Below are positions 22,132 through 32,884 of a stretch of 64,000 nt of DNA, in pieces (within the stretch, counting starts at the first letter, position 1; each line of letters begins with the position of its first letter). The translations under genes were made by a program, and so were the position numbers. The DNA is from Streptococcus sp. CSL10205-OR2 (lineage in GTDB: Bacteria; Bacillota; Bacilli; Lactobacillales; Streptococcaceae). The stretch spans positions 1 through 64,000 of the forward strand of contig NZ_JAOTIN010000009.1 of NCBI RefSeq assembly GCF_025660655.1, written 5' to 3'. The notes under the pieces were generated by a model. It did no database searches and was not told the origin of the DNA. It worked only from the letters and a program-made list of their open reading frames with translations.

Positions 22132-23091
22132 ATGAAAAAAATTCTTGTGCTCCACACAGGCGGAACTATTGCTATGCATAGTGATCGTTCAGGTCACATT
22201 GTCACAAATGATAATAATCCTATGGCGAGTGTTGAGGTCAATCTTGATAATATTGAACTGACGGTTAAAAATATTTTAAATGTTCCTAGTCCTCATATCA
22301 CTGTTGATCACATGCTTCTTTTATTTCGTCACATTAAAGAAGCTGATAAAAAGTTTGATGGTGTTGTTATTACTCACGGAACAGATACTCTTGAAGAAAC
22401 GGCTTATTTCCTTGATACCATGGCAATTCCAAACATCCCCATTGTCTTAACTGGCGCCATGAGAAGTTCTAATGCGCTTGGTAGTGACGGTATTTATAAT
22501 TACCTTTGTGCGTTAAGAGTTGCTGCCCATCCTAAAGCTTATGACAAAGGTGTTTTAGTGGTGATGAATGAAGAAATTCATGCCGCCAAATATGTCACTA
22601 AAACGCATACTACTAATGTTTCAACCTTTCAAACACCAACACATGGTCCACTTGGTATTATGATGAAAGACGATATTCTTTTCTTTAAAACAGCTGACCC
22701 GCGTGTCCGTTTTGATTTACATCATATCTCTGGTGTTGTTCCAATCATTAAAGCCTATGCAGGAATGGAAGATGATTTGATTAATCTCTTACAACCTGAT
22801 GGTATTGATGGTGTTGTCGTAGAAGCATTTGGTGCTGGAAATATGCCACCCAAAGCTGCAATTGCTTTAGAGAATTTGATAAAAGGTGGAACGCCTGTTG
22901 TCCTTGTTTCTCGTTGTTTTAATGGGATTGCTGAAGCTATCTATGATTATGAAGGTGGCGGTATTCAATTATCCCAAGCAGGTGTTATGTTTGTCAAAGA
23001 ATTAAATGCTCAAAAAGCCAGACTAAAATTATTAATTGCTCTTAATGCCGGCTTAACGGGAGAAGCCTTGAAAGAATACATTGAAGGTTAA
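22132..23091 (+). CDS. L-asparaginase (type I)
   Basis: Hydrolyses asparagine to aspartate and ammonia in the cytoplasm. Both active-site blocks are intact: VLHTGGTIAMHSD near the N-terminus with the nucleophilic Thr, and VITHGTDTLEETAYFL with the second Thr-Asp pair. No signal peptide is present. Length 319 residues fits the short cytoplasmic type. It is transcribed alone on the plus strand and followed by its own terminator. Confidence 0.93.
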   Translation: MKKILVLHTGGTIAMHSDRSGHIVTNDNNPMASVEVNLDNIELTVKNILNVPSPHITVDHMLLLFRHIKEADKKFDGVVITHGTDTLEETAYFLDTMAIPNIPIVLTGAMRSSNALGSDGIYNYLCALRVAAHPKAYDKGVLVVMNEEIHAAKYVTKTHTTNVSTFQTPTHGPLGIMMKDDILFFKTADPRVRFDLHHISGVVPIIKAYAGMEDDLINLLQPDGIDGVVVEAFGAGNMPPKAAIALENLIKGGTPVVLVSRCFNGIAEAIYDYEGGGIQLSQAGVMFVKELNAQKARLKLLIALNAGLTGEALKEYIEG

Positions 23092-23113
23092 TATAAAATA
23101 ATAAAGTAATATT

Positions 23114-23145
23114 AAAGCAGTAAGTGAATGACTTACTGCTTTTGT
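23114..23145 (+). terminator. Intrinsic terminator after the asparaginase gene
   Basis: A 12-bp stem AAAGCAGTAAGT with ACTTACTGCTTT, loop GAATG, ending in a U-run, 23 bases after the stop. Confidence 0.9.
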
Positions 23146-23158
23146 GTTGTTAATCGTT

Positions 23159-25174
23159 TTAATCAAATGTTTCTTGTGGTTTGAGATTAATAGCTAAAAG
23201 AGACCAGTCTGGATTTTCTTCCCAGTTGTCTTTTGACACAATTGTTTGTGCGACTTGTCTGGCTTCTTCTAAGATATGATAATCTTCTACAATATCTGCT
23301 GTTTTAAATTCTGGAAGTCCAGATTGTCTTGTACCAAAAATTTCACCTGCTCCTCTCATTTTTAAATCTTCCTCAGCAAGAACGAAACCATCTGTTGTCT
23401 CTGTCATTATTGTCATGCGTTGTTTACCATATTGAGTTTTAGGATTTGCAACCAAAATGGCATAGGATTGCTTTTCCCCACGACCAACACGACCTCTTAG
23501 CTGATGGAGTTGACTAAGCCCAAAACGATCGGCATCCATAATTATCATGATGGTGGCATTTGGAACATTGACCCCAACTTCGATAACTGTTGTTGATACC
23601 AAAATATCAATTTGATGCTTTTTAAACCCTTGCATAATGGCATCTTTTTCAGCAGTTTTCATCCTACCGTGTAAAAGAGCAACTCTTGCTTTACCAGTAA
23701 AATGATGGTCCAATTCCTCATACAAACTGACAGCATTTTTTAAATCAAGCGCTTCTGATTCTTCAATCAAGGGTGAAATAACATAGACTTGTGCTTGTTT
23801 AGCCATTTCTTTTTCCAGCCAAGTTAAAACGGTTGGTAATTGTTCGTGTTTGACCCAACGGGTAATAATTTTTTTTCTACCAGCAGGTAGTTCATCGATA
23901 ATAGAAACATCCATCTCCCCAAAGGCAGTAATCGCCAAAGTTCTTGGAATAGGCGTTGCTGTCATCATTAAAACATCAGGATTATTTCCTTTTTCACGAA
24001 AAAGACGACGTTGTTTAACACCAAAACGGTGCTGTTCATCTGTTATCACAAGTCCTAATTTATGATAATTGACCGCTTCTTGAATCAAGGCATGCGTCCC
24101 AACAATCATCTCAACACTTCCATCAGCAATGGCTTTAAGCGATGCTTTTTTAGCAGCGACAGTCATTCCCGATGTTAACAGGGCAATAGTGTTTTCTGGG
24201 AACAGTTGTGATAAACTTTGAAAATGTTGTTCAGCCAGTATTTCTGTAGGTACCATCATTGCTGACTGAAAACCAGCTGTAAAAGCCGCGTACATTGCTA
24301 ATCCGGCAACGACTGTTTTACCAGACCCCACATCTCCTTGCAAAAGGCGATTCATGTGTGCGCCTGAGGTCATATCAGTTAAAATGTCCGTTAATGAGTT
24401 TTCTTGAGCTTTTGTTAATTGAAAAGAGAGTTCTTTAATTTTTTGATTAACTTTTTCTTGGTTAATGGGTAAACTCAAGCCATTTGTTTCTAATTTATTT
24501 TCTTTTTTCAATACCTGTAACTGCATCTGAAAATAAAGTAATTCTTCAAATTTAATACGTCTTAAGGCTTGTCTATATTCCTCAATGTCTTTAGGAAAAT
24601 GCATAGCCATAACGGCTCTTTGTCGTCCTAAAAGGCGATAACGATTGAGTAAAACATCAGGCAAATTTTCTTTAATCAAGTCTCCATAGCCTGACTCAAA
24701 GGCTATTTTTATGATTTTAATAAGCTGATATTGAGAAATCCCTTTTGCCACATGATAAACAGGTTGAAGGTCATCATCAACTTGAGCCAATAATTTCATA
24801 CCAGTTAAAGAGGATTTTAACTGGTCCCACTTACCAAAAACAGCGGTTGCTTTTCCAACAGTTATTTTGTCTTGTAAATAAGGTTGATTAAAAAAATTAA
24901 CGCCAATAACAGCTTCGCCTTGTCTTAGTTTAAAATGCAATCTATTTTTTTTGAAACCATAGTACTGCACATTTGGTGGGGCAACAACTGTTCCGGTAAT
25001 GACTGCCTTTTCCCCATCTACCAATTCTTCTACCAAGCGACTTTTAAAATTTTCATACCTAAAAGGAAAGTATAATAAAAGGTCTTCCATGGAAAAAATA
25101 CCAAGGGCATTAAATTTTTCAGCGGATTTAGGTCCCAACCCTTTAAGCACGGTAATGTTATCATTTAAGTCCAC
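23159..25174 (-). CDS. recG: ATP-dependent DNA helicase RecG
   Basis: Branch-migrating helicase that remodels stalled forks and Holliday junctions. The N-terminal wedge/OB domain covers about 1-200. Walker A is LLQGDVGSGKTVVA, Walker B ITDEQHRFG, followed by MTATPIPRTLA. The RecG-specific QLRGRVGRGEKQSYA and TEDGFVLAEEDL-like motor end (here TTDGFVLAEEDLKMRGAGE) are present. Length is 671 residues. It follows alr, from which a terminator separates it. Confidence 0.97.
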   Translation of the reverse strand: MDLNDNITVLKGLGPKSAEKFNALGIFSMEDLLLYFPFRYENFKSRLVEELVDGEKAVITGTVVAPPNVQYYGFKKNRLHFKLRQGEAVIGVNFFNQPYLQDKITVGKATAVFGKWDQLKSSLTGMKLLAQVDDDLQPVYHVAKGISQYQLIKIIKIAFESGYGDLIKENLPDVLLNRYRLLGRQRAVMAMHFPKDIEEYRQALRRIKFEELLYFQMQLQVLKKENKLETNGLSLPINQEKVNQKIKELSFQLTKAQENSLTDILTDMTSGAHMNRLLQGDVGSGKTVVAGLAMYAAFTAGFQSAMMVPTEILAEQHFQSLSQLFPENTIALLTSGMTVAAKKASLKAIADGSVEMIVGTHALIQEAVNYHKLGLVITDEQHRFGVKQRRLFREKGNNPDVLMMTATPIPRTLAITAFGEMDVSIIDELPAGRKKIITRWVKHEQLPTVLTWLEKEMAKQAQVYVISPLIEESEALDLKNAVSLYEELDHHFTGKARVALLHGRMKTAEKDAIMQGFKKHQIDILVSTTVIEVGVNVPNATIMIIMDADRFGLSQLHQLRGRVGRGEKQSYAILVANPKTQYGKQRMTIMTETTDGFVLAEEDLKMRGAGEIFGTRQSGLPEFKTADIVEDYHILEEARQVAQTIVSKDNWEENPDWSLLAINLKPQETFD

Positions 25175-25206
25175 GGCTTTCCTCCATCTTCTTTCTTATT
25201 AGTAAA

Positions 25207-25243
25207 ACAAAACTCTTGTAAATCTATTATACAAGAGTTTTTC
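25207..25243 (-). terminator. Intrinsic terminator after alr
   Basis: A stem AAAACTCTTGTA with TACAAGAGTTTT flanked by T-runs, directly after the alr stop and before recG. Confidence 0.85.
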
Positions 25244-25250
25244 TTTATTT

Positions 25251-26354
25251 TCACTCATATTCTCTAGGAATTCGCTCACTAAGTAGACATAAAACTTCAT
25301 AATTAATTGTTTTTCTTTGTTGAGCTACTTGAGTTGCTGTAATGGTTTGGTCACCATCTCTACCAATTAAAGTGACTTTTGTTCCCAGTGGGTAATAGTT
25401 AGGTAAACGAATCGTCATCTGGTCCATTGACACACGTCCAACAATCTCACAAAATTCTCCGTCAACTAGAACCGAAAAACCTTGCATATCTCTAGTCCAA
25501 CCATCCGCATAACCGATAGGAACCGTTCCTATCCATTCTGTTTTTTGAGCCTGATAAGTAGCACCGTAACCAACCAAGTCGCCACTATTAATCTCTTTCA
25601 CATTGACCAAAGCAGATTCTAGATGAAGGGCTGGTTTTAATGGATAAGGAAGGTCTAAATCAACACCACTTGGGTTAAGACCATAAAGTGCGATTCCTAT
25701 CCTGACAGCAGTCATGATACTATCTGTATGCCATAGACTGGCTGCTGAGTTAGAGGTGTGAATAATTGCTGGTTTGTCTTCTAATTGGTTGATTAATTCT
25801 TTAAAGAAAGTTAGTTGTTGCTGATACTGACTGTCATCTGTTTCATCTGCTGTTGCAAAATGAGTAAAAATACCTTCAATTCTTGCACCATATTCTTTGA
25901 GTCCTTTAATCAGTTGATTGGTTTGTTGAAGACTTCTGACACCAATTCTCCCCATCCCTGAGTCTACTTTAATATGAACGGATAGCTGAGATAAAGACAG
26001 TCCTTCTTTTTTTACCATTTCAAGCCATTCTATACTTGCAATGGTCACGACCAGATCATACTGAATAGCAACTTTTATTTCATCAGGAAGTATTGCACCT
26101 AACACTAAAATAGGTTTTTTCACTCCAGATTGACGCAGTTCTAAACCTTCATCAATATTAGAAACACAAAAGGTATCTACTTGATTTTCAATTGATTTGG
26201 CAACATTAACGGCACCATGACCATAAGCATTGGCTTTTACCACAGCAAAAAATTGTGTTTTTTGAGGGAGATGACTTTTAATAGTCTCAATATTATCACT
26301 AATTGCTTGCAAATTAATCTTAGCCCTCGTTGGCCGATGTATACTAGAAACCAT
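25251..26354 (-). CDS. alr: Alanine racemase
   Basis: PLP enzyme that makes D-alanine for peptidoglycan and teichoic acid. The PLP-binding Lys is in [13 protein letters not shown] near residue 40. The second catalytic Tyr lies in GYGATY, and the C-terminal block [13 protein letters not shown] is conserved. Length is 367 residues. acpS ends one base before it starts, an arrangement common in Firmicutes. Confidence 0.97.
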   Translation of the reverse strand: MVSSIHRPTRAKINLQAISDNIETIKSHLPQKTQFFAVVKANAYGHGAVNVAKSIENQVDTFCVSNIDEGLELRQSGVKKPILVLGAILPDEIKVAIQYDLVVTIASIEWLEMVKKEGLSLSQLSVHIKVDSGMGRIGVRSLQQTNQLIKGLKEYGARIEGIFTHFATADETDDSQYQQQLTFFKELINQLEDKPAIIHTSNSAASLWHTDSIMTAVRIGIALYGLNPSGVDLDLPYPLKPALHLESALVNVKEINSGDLVGYGATYQAQKTEWIGTVPIGYADGWTRDMQGFSVLVDGEFCEIVGRVSMDQMTIRLPNYYPLGTKVTLIGRDGDQTITATQVAQQRKTINYEVLCLLSERIPREYE

Positions 26355-26355
26355 C

Positions 26356-26706
26356 TTAATCCTCCAAAATCACACTAGCCTGCACAAAGTGACCGCTATG
26401 AGAAATACTAATAAATATCTTACCATCAAAAGGAGCTTTAGAAACATAGGGAGCTCCTTTAGCATTATTTAATACTTCAATATCTTGAAAGGTTATCTTA
26501 CCTATACCTGTTCCCAACGCTTTAGCAAAAGCTTCTTTTGCTGCCCAACGTCCAGCCAAATATTCTATTTGACGCTTGCCTTTCAATTGCTGAAAAACAG
26601 CTTCCTCTTGATTGGTTAAGATCCGATTTAAAAAAGAATTATTTTTAGCATACACTTTTTGAATGGCTGATACATCTTGTAAATCAATACCGTGCCCAAT
26701 AATCAT
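26356..26706 (-). CDS. acpS: Holo-acyl carrier protein synthase
   Basis: Transfers 4'-phosphopantetheine from CoA to acyl carrier protein. The two magnesium ligands are visible in GHGIDLQDV (Asp 8) and [16 protein letters not shown] (Glu). The C-terminal half contains [16 protein letters not shown]. Length is 116 residues. It lies in the DAHP synthase-acpS-alr run. Confidence 0.96.
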   Translation of the reverse strand: MIIGHGIDLQDVSAIQKVYAKNNSFLNRILTNQEEAVFQQLKGKRQIEYLAGRWAAKEAFAKALGTGIGKITFQDIEVLNNAKGAPYVSKAPFDGKIFISISHSGHFVQASVILED

Positions 26707-26741
26707 AGTAACCTTCTACATTCTAACCATCATTAGAACCT

Positions 26742-27773
26742 TTAATCAGCTAATGTCTGGTAAATTTCTTTGACTAATTTCTCAGTTTTTTCCCAACCCA
26801 AACAAGGGTCTGTTATCGATTTGCCAAATACTTCTGGTCTATCTTGACGACCATCTTCTAGATAGGATTCAATCATAAAACCTCTAACGAATTGCTTAAT
26901 CATTTCATTCCAATCACGATTTATCAGTGTTTGGCGGACAATTCTAATTTGTTCTAAATAGTCTTTTCCTGAATTATCGTGATTGGTATCAATAATTACA
27001 AAAGGGTTACTTAAATGCATCTCTTTATAGTGAGCAATCGTTTTTAACAAGCAATCATAGTAATAGTTTGGAATGTGTTCACCATGTTCATTCATTGCTC
27101 CTCTTAAAATCGCATGAACAAAAGGATTGCCATCTGTTTCAACTTCTGCATCATGATAAATAAAATTTTGTTTGTTTTGAGCAGCATAAATGCCGTTGAA
27201 CATGACGTTAAGATTGCCAGAAGTCGGATTTTTCATTCCTACTGGTGTATCAATACCAGAAGCAAGAAACCTATGCTCTTGATCTTCAACAGATCTAGCA
27301 CCAACAGCATGATAGGAAACAAGATCATCAATTAATTGATAGTTAGAAGTGTAGACCATTTCATCAGCAGTGGTTAATCCTGTCTCTGTAATCACACGGT
27401 AATGGAGTCTTCTAACCATTTTGATACCATTGATTAAATCTGGTAATTCTCGAAAATTGGGTTGATGAACCAAACCTTTATAGCCAGTGCCATTAGTTCT
27501 TGGTTTTGCTGTGTAGACTCGCATGACCATAAATAATTTATCTTTAACTTCTTCTTGCAGTTTTGATAAACGCTTGGCATATTCTAACACAGCCTCTTCA
27601 TTATCTGATGAACAAGGTCCTATCAGTAATAATAGACGTTGGTCTTCACCTTTAATGATACTTGCTAATTCATTATCTCTTATTTGTTTTTTTCTTAAAA
27701 ACGGCCCTGTCAGTGTTGTCGTTTTTTTTAATGCTTTAATATCTATTTTGCCACTTTTTTGGTGGATTCCCAT
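26742..27773 (-). CDS. 3-deoxy-7-phosphoheptulonate synthase (class I DAHP synthase)
   Basis: First step of the shikimate pathway: phosphoenolpyruvate plus erythrose 4-phosphate. The core motifs IGPCSSDNEEAVLEYA, RVYTAKPRT, GARSVEDQEHR and DTNHDNSGKD are complete. The frame is open to a GTG at 27788, but the GGAG within those codons lies six bases before the ATG at 27773. I take that ATG, giving 343 residues. AroF- and AroG-type copies cannot be told apart here. Confidence 0.93.
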   Translation of the reverse strand: MGIHQKSGKIDIKALKKTTTLTGPFLRKKQIRDNELASIIKGEDQRLLLLIGPCSSDNEEAVLEYAKRLSKLQEEVKDKLFMVMRVYTAKPRTNGTGYKGLVHQPNFRELPDLINGIKMVRRLHYRVITETGLTTADEMVYTSNYQLIDDLVSYHAVGARSVEDQEHRFLASGIDTPVGMKNPTSGNLNVMFNGIYAAQNKQNFIYHDAEVETDGNPFVHAILRGAMNEHGEHIPNYYYDCLLKTIAHYKEMHLSNPFVIIDTNHDNSGKDYLEQIRIVRQTLINRDWNEMIKQFVRGFMIESYLEDGRQDRPEVFGKSITDPCLGWEKTEKLVKEIYQTLAD

Positions 27774-27848
27774 ATTTTTCTCCAACACATTAATTGATGT
27801 TTTTTCTGAACAAAATGTTTTTTAATGTGAGCCAACAACTTTTTAATG

Positions 27849-27890
27849 AAAAAGAGTCGCACCCATCAGTAGAGATGGGTTGCGAATCTT
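27849..27890 (-). terminator. Intrinsic terminator after secA
   Basis: Long stem built on CCCATC with GATGGG and TCGC with GCGA, with small bulges, followed by five U on the minus strand. It separates secA from the DAHP synthase gene. Confidence 0.8.
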
Positions 27891-27924
27891 TGTCATCTTT
27901 GAAGTAACGTTAGAAAATTAACGG

Positions 27925-30456
27925 TTACGCTTTTTGACGTCCGTGACAATTTTTAAATTTCTTACCTGAGCCACACGGACATTTATCATTTCGTCCAACA
28001 TTAGAGAAATCATATTGAGAAAGATCTTCTTTTTCTTCTGAAGTCTTAGCAGAAATATTAGCGACTGCTGTTGTTCGTGATTGGATTGGTGCTTTTTCAC
28101 GCTCTTGTTCATGAATTTGTGCTTTCATCATTGTTCTTGTCACATCAAATTCAATAGCTCCAATCATTTCTTGGAACATTTTAAATCCTTCTGATTGATA
28201 CTCAACAATTGGATTGTTTTGAGCGTAACCCCTCAAGCCAACAGCACTTCGTAATTGATCTAAGGCATCAATATGATCCGTCCACTTGTTATCAACAACC
28301 ATTAGTAACAGTACTTTTTGGAATTCAATAACAGCTTCTTCGTCACGTAATTTCGAAATTTGTTGCTCATAAACTTTCTCAGCTCTCTCAAATAATTCTT
28401 TTTTAATATCAGCATCACTGAGGTTTTCAATATCTGACAAGGCAATCGAATCCTCAGGTAACAGACTTGTTTGAGCAAAGTTTAAGATAGCTTCTAAGGC
28501 TTGTTTTCTCTCACTTCTGCTATGACCGTCAACTGTACGCTCAATTGTCCGCTTAATCATTGCCTTGATTTCTGGCCCAAGGTCACGATTAGCTGTGATG
28601 ACATCATAGCGTTGTGCATAAATAATTTCTCTTTGCTCACGCATAACATCATCGTATTGTAAGACTTGTTTACGAGTATCGTAGTTGTTTCCTTCAACAC
28701 GTTTTTGAGCTGATTCCACTTGATTAGTTAACATACGAGATTTAATCACAGTGTCTTCTTCATCAAGATTCATTCGCTCAAAGAAGGCTTTAATTCTTTC
28801 TGAGCCGAAACGACGCATTAAATCATCTTCAAGAGAAAGATAAAATTGTGATTCCCCTGGATCTCCTTGACGTCCAGAACGCCCACGTAACTGATTATCG
28901 ATACGACGACTTTCATGACGTTCTGTACCAATAACACAAAGACCGCCACGTTCTCTAACACCATCACCAAGCTTAATATCGGTACCACGACCAGCCATGT
29001 TGGTAGCAATTGTCACCGCTCCTCTTTGTCCAGCATTCATGATTATTTGAGCTTCTTTAGCATGGTTTTTAGCATTTAAAACTTCATGCGGAACACCTGC
29101 TTCAACAAGCATTTTTGAAAGCAAATCACTGGTTTCAACAGCAACGGTACCAACAAGAACGGGTTGCTCATTTTCATAGCGTTGTTTAACATCAGCTACT
29201 ACTGCTCTAAATTTAGAACTTAGCGTTGGATAGAGTAAGTCAGAATGGTCAATACGAGCAATCGGACGGTTGGTTGGAATAGGAATAACACGCATATTGT
29301 AGATTTCGCGGAATTCATCTTCCTCAGTTTTACCGGTACCAGTCATACCAGCCAATTTTCTATACATACGAAAGAAATTTTGGTAGGTAATTGAAGCACT
29401 TGTTTTTGATTCATCTTGGATAGGCACACCTTCTTTAGCTTCAATCGCTTGGTGTAAGCCATCTGAGAAACGACGACCCTCCATGGTACGACCTGTAAAT
29501 TGGTCAACAATAAGAATCTCTTCTTTTTCACTAACCACATAATCAATATCAAGTGTCATGATAAAGTTGGCACGAAGAGCATTGTCCAAGAAATGGGTTA
29601 AGGCCACGTTTTCAATGTTATAAAGATTTTCTAACTTGAAATATTCCTCTGCCTTATCAATCCCTGAATCTGATAATCCAATGGTTTTTGTTGGCACATC
29701 AATGATATAATCATCTTTTGTCAAAGTTTTGACAAAACGATCTGTCCAATCATATAATTTGTTTGTTTCAGCACTCTCAGCACCGGAAATGATGAGTGGC
29801 GTTCGTGCTTCGTCAATTAAAACTGAGTCAACCTCGTCGACTAAAGCATAATTTAGTGGACGTTGAACCATGGCTTCTTTACGGACAACCATGTTATCTC
29901 TGAGGTAGTCAAAACCAAACTCTGAGTTGGTTGAGTAGGTAATATCACAAAGATAGGCTTCACGTTTTTCAGCTGGCGACTTAGCTGCCAAGTTGATTCC
30001 AACAGATAGTCCTAACCAGCTATATAATTCACCCATTTCTGTCGCATCACGCACAGAAAGGTATTCGTTGACTGTAACAACATGCACGCCTTCTCCAGAA
30101 AGAGCATTTAAATAAACAGGCATAGTCGCTGTCAAGGTTTTACCTTCACCGGTTCTCATCTCAGCCACATCACCGTGATGTAGGACAATCCCACCCATGA
30201 TTTGCACATGATATGGAAATAGACCTAAAACACGTTTTGAAGCTTCACGAACAACCGCAAAAGCTTCTGGAAGTAATTCATCAAGTGTTTCTCCCTTTTG
30301 ATAGCGTTCCTTAAATTCTTCTGTTTTAGCTTTTAAGGCATCATCAGAAAGTGCTGCCATTTCATTTTCATAGTTTTCAACTTTTTTTGCAATTCTATCT
30401 AATTTTTTTAATTCACCGTTATCATTTTCAATGATTTTACGTATAATATTTGCCAT
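27925..30456 (-). CDS. secA: Preprotein translocase ATPase SecA
   Basis: Motor that drives proteins through SecYEG. Visible parts are Walker [12 protein letters not shown] (about 100-110), Walker [15 protein letters not shown], the NBD2 motif [13 protein letters not shown] and [13 protein letters not shown]. The C-terminal zinc-binding tail has [14 protein letters not shown], and the protein ends KA. Length is 843 residues. It stands alone with its own terminator. No second (accessory) SecA-type gene is present in the window. Confidence 0.98.
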   Translation of the reverse strand: MANIIRKIIENDNGELKKLDRIAKKVENYENEMAALSDDALKAKTEEFKERYQKGETLDELLPEAFAVVREASKRVLGLFPYHVQIMGGIVLHHGDVAEMRTGEGKTLTATMPVYLNALSGEGVHVVTVNEYLSVRDATEMGELYSWLGLSVGINLAAKSPAEKREAYLCDITYSTNSEFGFDYLRDNMVVRKEAMVQRPLNYALVDEVDSVLIDEARTPLIISGAESAETNKLYDWTDRFVKTLTKDDYIIDVPTKTIGLSDSGIDKAEEYFKLENLYNIENVALTHFLDNALRANFIMTLDIDYVVSEKEEILIVDQFTGRTMEGRRFSDGLHQAIEAKEGVPIQDESKTSASITYQNFFRMYRKLAGMTGTGKTEEDEFREIYNMRVIPIPTNRPIARIDHSDLLYPTLSSKFRAVVADVKQRYENEQPVLVGTVAVETSDLLSKMLVEAGVPHEVLNAKNHAKEAQIIMNAGQRGAVTIATNMAGRGTDIKLGDGVRERGGLCVIGTERHESRRIDNQLRGRSGRQGDPGESQFYLSLEDDLMRRFGSERIKAFFERMNLDEEDTVIKSRMLTNQVESAQKRVEGNNYDTRKQVLQYDDVMREQREIIYAQRYDVITANRDLGPEIKAMIKRTIERTVDGHSRSERKQALEAILNFAQTSLLPEDSIALSDIENLSDADIKKELFERAEKVYEQQISKLRDEEAVIEFQKVLLLMVVDNKWTDHIDALDQLRSAVGLRGYAQNNPIVEYQSEGFKMFQEMIGAIEFDVTRTMMKAQIHEQEREKAPIQSRTTAVANISAKTSEEKEDLSQYDFSNVGRNDKCPCGSGKKFKNCHGRQKA

Positions 30457-30574
30457 TATCTTTCCTTTCGATACACTTATCGGTTTATTTTATCATATTA
30501 ATCACTCTATTTCAAGAATTGAAGGTAATGAAAAGACTTATTTTAATTCAAGAGATTTTTGAGAATAGCATTTA

Positions 30575-30604
30575 AAAAACGAAGCCACTAGAGCTCCGTT
30601 TTTT
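30575..30604 (-). terminator. Terminator at the end of the 30588-30926 gene
   Basis: Seven-pair stem (30579-30585 with 30593-30599, one G-U pair) followed by six U on the minus strand. The stop codon of the gene (30588-30590) lies in the hairpin loop. Confidence 0.75.
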
Positions 30605-30926
30605 TATTAGTTTTTTCAGAATAAAAAGCATAAAAATCATCAATTAAACGTTTAAATTCCTTCTGAAAAAATAATTCATTCTCCTCATCAAAAAAGAGGG
30701 TCTTAATAGGATTCGTTTCATAGTCAACATAAGAGATAAAATCTACTTTTGTGCCATCGTAACTAAATTTCAGCATGGGATGAGGTGTGTTTTCACCACA
30801 AAATCCTGGCACTGAAATCGTTAAACTATAGATATTATCACCGTGTGATTTTAGGCGATAATAGCTACCCTGATGGTAATGGCGTTCATCACTACAATAG
30901 TTTAAAATAGTATCAAGCTTTTTCAC
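30588..30926 (-). CDS. Small conserved-looking protein of unknown function
   Basis: A 112-residue soluble protein that I cannot assign to a family. The best start is GTG at 30926, with GAGGA eight bases upstream, which overlaps the end of manA by 14 bases. An in-frame ATG at 30944 has no ribosome site. The sequence is rich in aromatic and charged residues (KLDTILNYCSDERHYHQGSYYRLK), has predicted beta strands in the middle and a helical end. No membrane segment or signal is seen. Overlap with manA suggests translational coupling. Confidence 0.7.
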   Translation of the reverse strand: MKKLDTILNYCSDERHYHQGSYYRLKSHGDNIYSLTISVPGFCGENTPHPMLKFSYDGTKVDFISYVDYETNPIKTLFFDEENELFFQKEFKRLIDDFYAFYSEKTNKKTEL

Positions 30927-31887
30927 TAGGCAAATCCTCTTCATTACTATAGCTAGCAATGATTTCTAATTGTTCTCCACTAAATGTCCATTCTTTAACC
31001 GGATAAGGCAAAATAAAATGATCACCTTTTTGAATAGGGTAAGTGTCTCCATCAATTATAAGGTTACCCTTACCTGATAGTACACTAAGCAGATAATAAG
31101 GTGCTACTTGCTTAAAAGTCACAGAACCATCAATTTCCCATTTATAAACAGTAAAGAATTTATCATCCACCAAAAGTATTGATGTTAATTGATCAGTCTT
31201 TAAAGTGATAGGATGACTATTTTTAGGCTCTCCAATGGTTAAAACATCAATTGATTGTTTTAAATGCAGTTCTCTTTTTTGACCATTGTTATCTTTGCGG
31301 TCAAAATCATAAACACGATAAGTCGTATCACTTGATTGTTGTGTTTCTAAAATCATGATACCTTTACCAATCGCATGCATAGTCCCACTTGGAACATGAA
31401 AAAAGTCTCCTGCTTTAACAGGTATTTTAGTCAACAAATCATTCCATTTTTTATCAGCAATCATTTGAGCTAGTTCTTCTTTACTCTTGGCATTGTGACC
31501 ATAGATAATTTCTGCTCCTTCATCTGCTGAAATGATATACCAACATTCTGTTTTACCTAATTCTCCCTCATGAGCCATACCATACTCATTATCTGGATGG
31601 ACCTGAACACTTAACCAATCATTAGCATCAAGAATTTTAGTTAGTAAGGGAAAAACAGGACTTTTGGGTTGACCAAATAAATCAGGTTCATTTTGATATA
31701 AATTGTCAAGTCTTTGACCTGCATAGCGACCATTTTTGACGATTGAAACACCATTAGGATGAGCTGAAATTGCCCAATACTCTCCTGTTTGGTCACTAGG
31801 AATATTATAGCCAAAGATATCTCTTAACTTAGAACCACCCCATATTTTTTCTTGCATAACGGATTCTAAAAATAACGGTTCTGCCAT
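30913..31887 (-). CDS. manA: Mannose-6-phosphate isomerase, class I
   Basis: Zinc enzyme that interconverts mannose 6-phosphate and fructose 6-phosphate. The N-terminus EPLFLESVMQEKIWGGSKLRD and metal-site segments VQVHPDNEYG, GKTECWYII and HVPSGTMHAIGKG are intact. The start at 31887 has AAGGAG upstream; the frame continues 48 bases beyond without support. Length is 324 residues. In streptococci I know, a sucrose (scr) locus lies next to manA; here it is missing. Confidence 0.94.
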   Translation of the reverse strand: MAEPLFLESVMQEKIWGGSKLRDIFGYNIPSDQTGEYWAISAHPNGVSIVKNGRYAGQRLDNLYQNEPDLFGQPKSPVFPLLTKILDANDWLSVQVHPDNEYGMAHEGELGKTECWYIISADEGAEIIYGHNAKSKEELAQMIADKKWNDLLTKIPVKAGDFFHVPSGTMHAIGKGIMILETQQSSDTTYRVYDFDRKDNNGQKRELHLKQSIDVLTIGEPKNSHPITLKTDQLTSILLVDDKFFTVYKWEIDGSVTFKQVAPYYLLSVLSGKGNLIIDGDTYPIQKGDHFILPYPVKEWTFSGEQLEIIASYSNEEDLPSEKA

Positions 31888-31938
31888 AGTCTCTCCTTCT
31901 TTCTCTTTTTTTACGATTTTAACACAAAATAGCAAAAA

Positions 31939-31968
31939 TAAAAAGAAGAGACAGTAGTGTCACTTCTT
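31939..31968 (-). terminator. Intrinsic terminator after nusB
   Basis: Stem AAGAAG-GACA with TGTC-CTTCTT (one mismatch) and a U-run on the minus strand. It closes the efp-asp23-nusB unit. Confidence 0.75.
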
Positions 31969-32018
31969 TTTCAAGAAGAAAATGGCAAATACTTCATAGT
32001 ATAAACCATTTTTAGTTC

Positions 32019-32456
32019 TTATTTGTCGTCTGTCATAAATTGATTTAAAAGACCATTAATAAATTTACTTGATGTGACATCAGAATACTTTTTTGCCAGT
32101 TCAATAGCTTCATTGATAGCTACTCTATCAGGAGTATCTTCAAAAAAACGAATTTCATACAAACCCAGACGTAGGATAATTTTATCCGTTTTTGTCAGAC
32201 GAGAGAGAGTCCAGCCAGTTTTTAGTTTTTCTTCAATCATCTGATCAAGTTGTGATTGTTTATCAACCACTCCCTTAACAAGAGAAATAAGATAGCTTGG
32301 AATTTCTTGTTGGCCGTCATCTGTTTCTTGTTCTTTATCATAGGTGTAAGTAAACGAAATGGCGTCATCAATATTATCACCATATTCTAAGCTAAAAAGA
32401 GCTTGGAAGGCACGTTCTCGTAAATCTCTTCTAGAATCTTTAATACTATTAGTCAT
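32019..32456 (-). CDS. nusB: Transcription antitermination factor NusB
   Basis: Binds boxA RNA with NusE/S10 to form antitermination complexes on rRNA operons. The all-helical 145-residue protein has the typical start [18 protein letters not shown] and the C-terminal FINGLLNQF. Its start overlaps the end of the Asp23 gene by eight bases. It would act on the boxA-like leader seen at the left edge of this window. Confidence 0.96.
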   Translation of the reverse strand: MTNSIKDSRRDLRERAFQALFSLEYGDNIDDAISFTYTYDKEQETDDGQQEIPSYLISLVKGVVDKQSQLDQMIEEKLKTGWTLSRLTKTDKIILRLGLYEIRFFEDTPDRVAINEAIELAKKYSDVTSSKFINGLLNQFMTDDK

Positions 32457-32838
32457 CTAAGAAATCCTCATCAAACAAGGACTTCATATCAGGCTTAGGT
32501 GTTTTTTCAGTCACTATACCAACAATATGCACGTTAACTTGAGAGATTGTGATTTCTGCCATATCATATATCGCATCTTTAACTGCTTTTTGTATAGCCA
32601 TAGCCACTGATGGGGCATTGACACCATACTGCAGGTAGACAAAAAGATCAGCAATCACATCACCATTTTCTTCTGTTTTAAGGTAGACACCACGTCCTCT
32701 GTGCGCTTTGTTAAATGTGTCTGCTACTTTTTTATTGTGAAGGGAGTGAACACCATCAACTTTTGTAGCAGCAATACCTGTAATCACTTCAAGCACGCGC
32801 GGAGAAATAACGATTTCCCCAATTGATTCATTTGTCAT
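32449..32838 (-). CDS. Asp23/Gls24-family envelope stress protein
   Basis: Member of the alkaline-shock protein 23 family, the housekeeping version found before nusB (YqhY in Bacillus). Residues 5-30 ([25 protein letters not shown]) are the family hallmark, followed by [13 protein letters not shown]. Length is 129 residues with an acidic tail. YqhY has been linked to fatty acid synthesis control in Bacillus. The role here is inferred from position between efp and nusB. Confidence 0.9.
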   Translation of the reverse strand: MTNESIGEIVISPRVLEVITGIAATKVDGVHSLHNKKVADTFNKAHRGRGVYLKTEENGDVIADLFVYLQYGVNAPSVAMAIQKAVKDAIYDMAEITISQVNVHIVGIVTEKTPKPDMKSLFDEDFLDD

Positions 32839-32884
32839 AGATTTGTCCTTTCAAATATCTGTCACTTCTCTTTGCCTAATAGGA

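Noticed and set aside
27523..27825. Plus-strand open frame of 100 codons opposite the DAHP synthase gene
   Set aside because: It is the antisense of a strongly conserved gene and shows no family features; other long antisense frames were rejected likewise.
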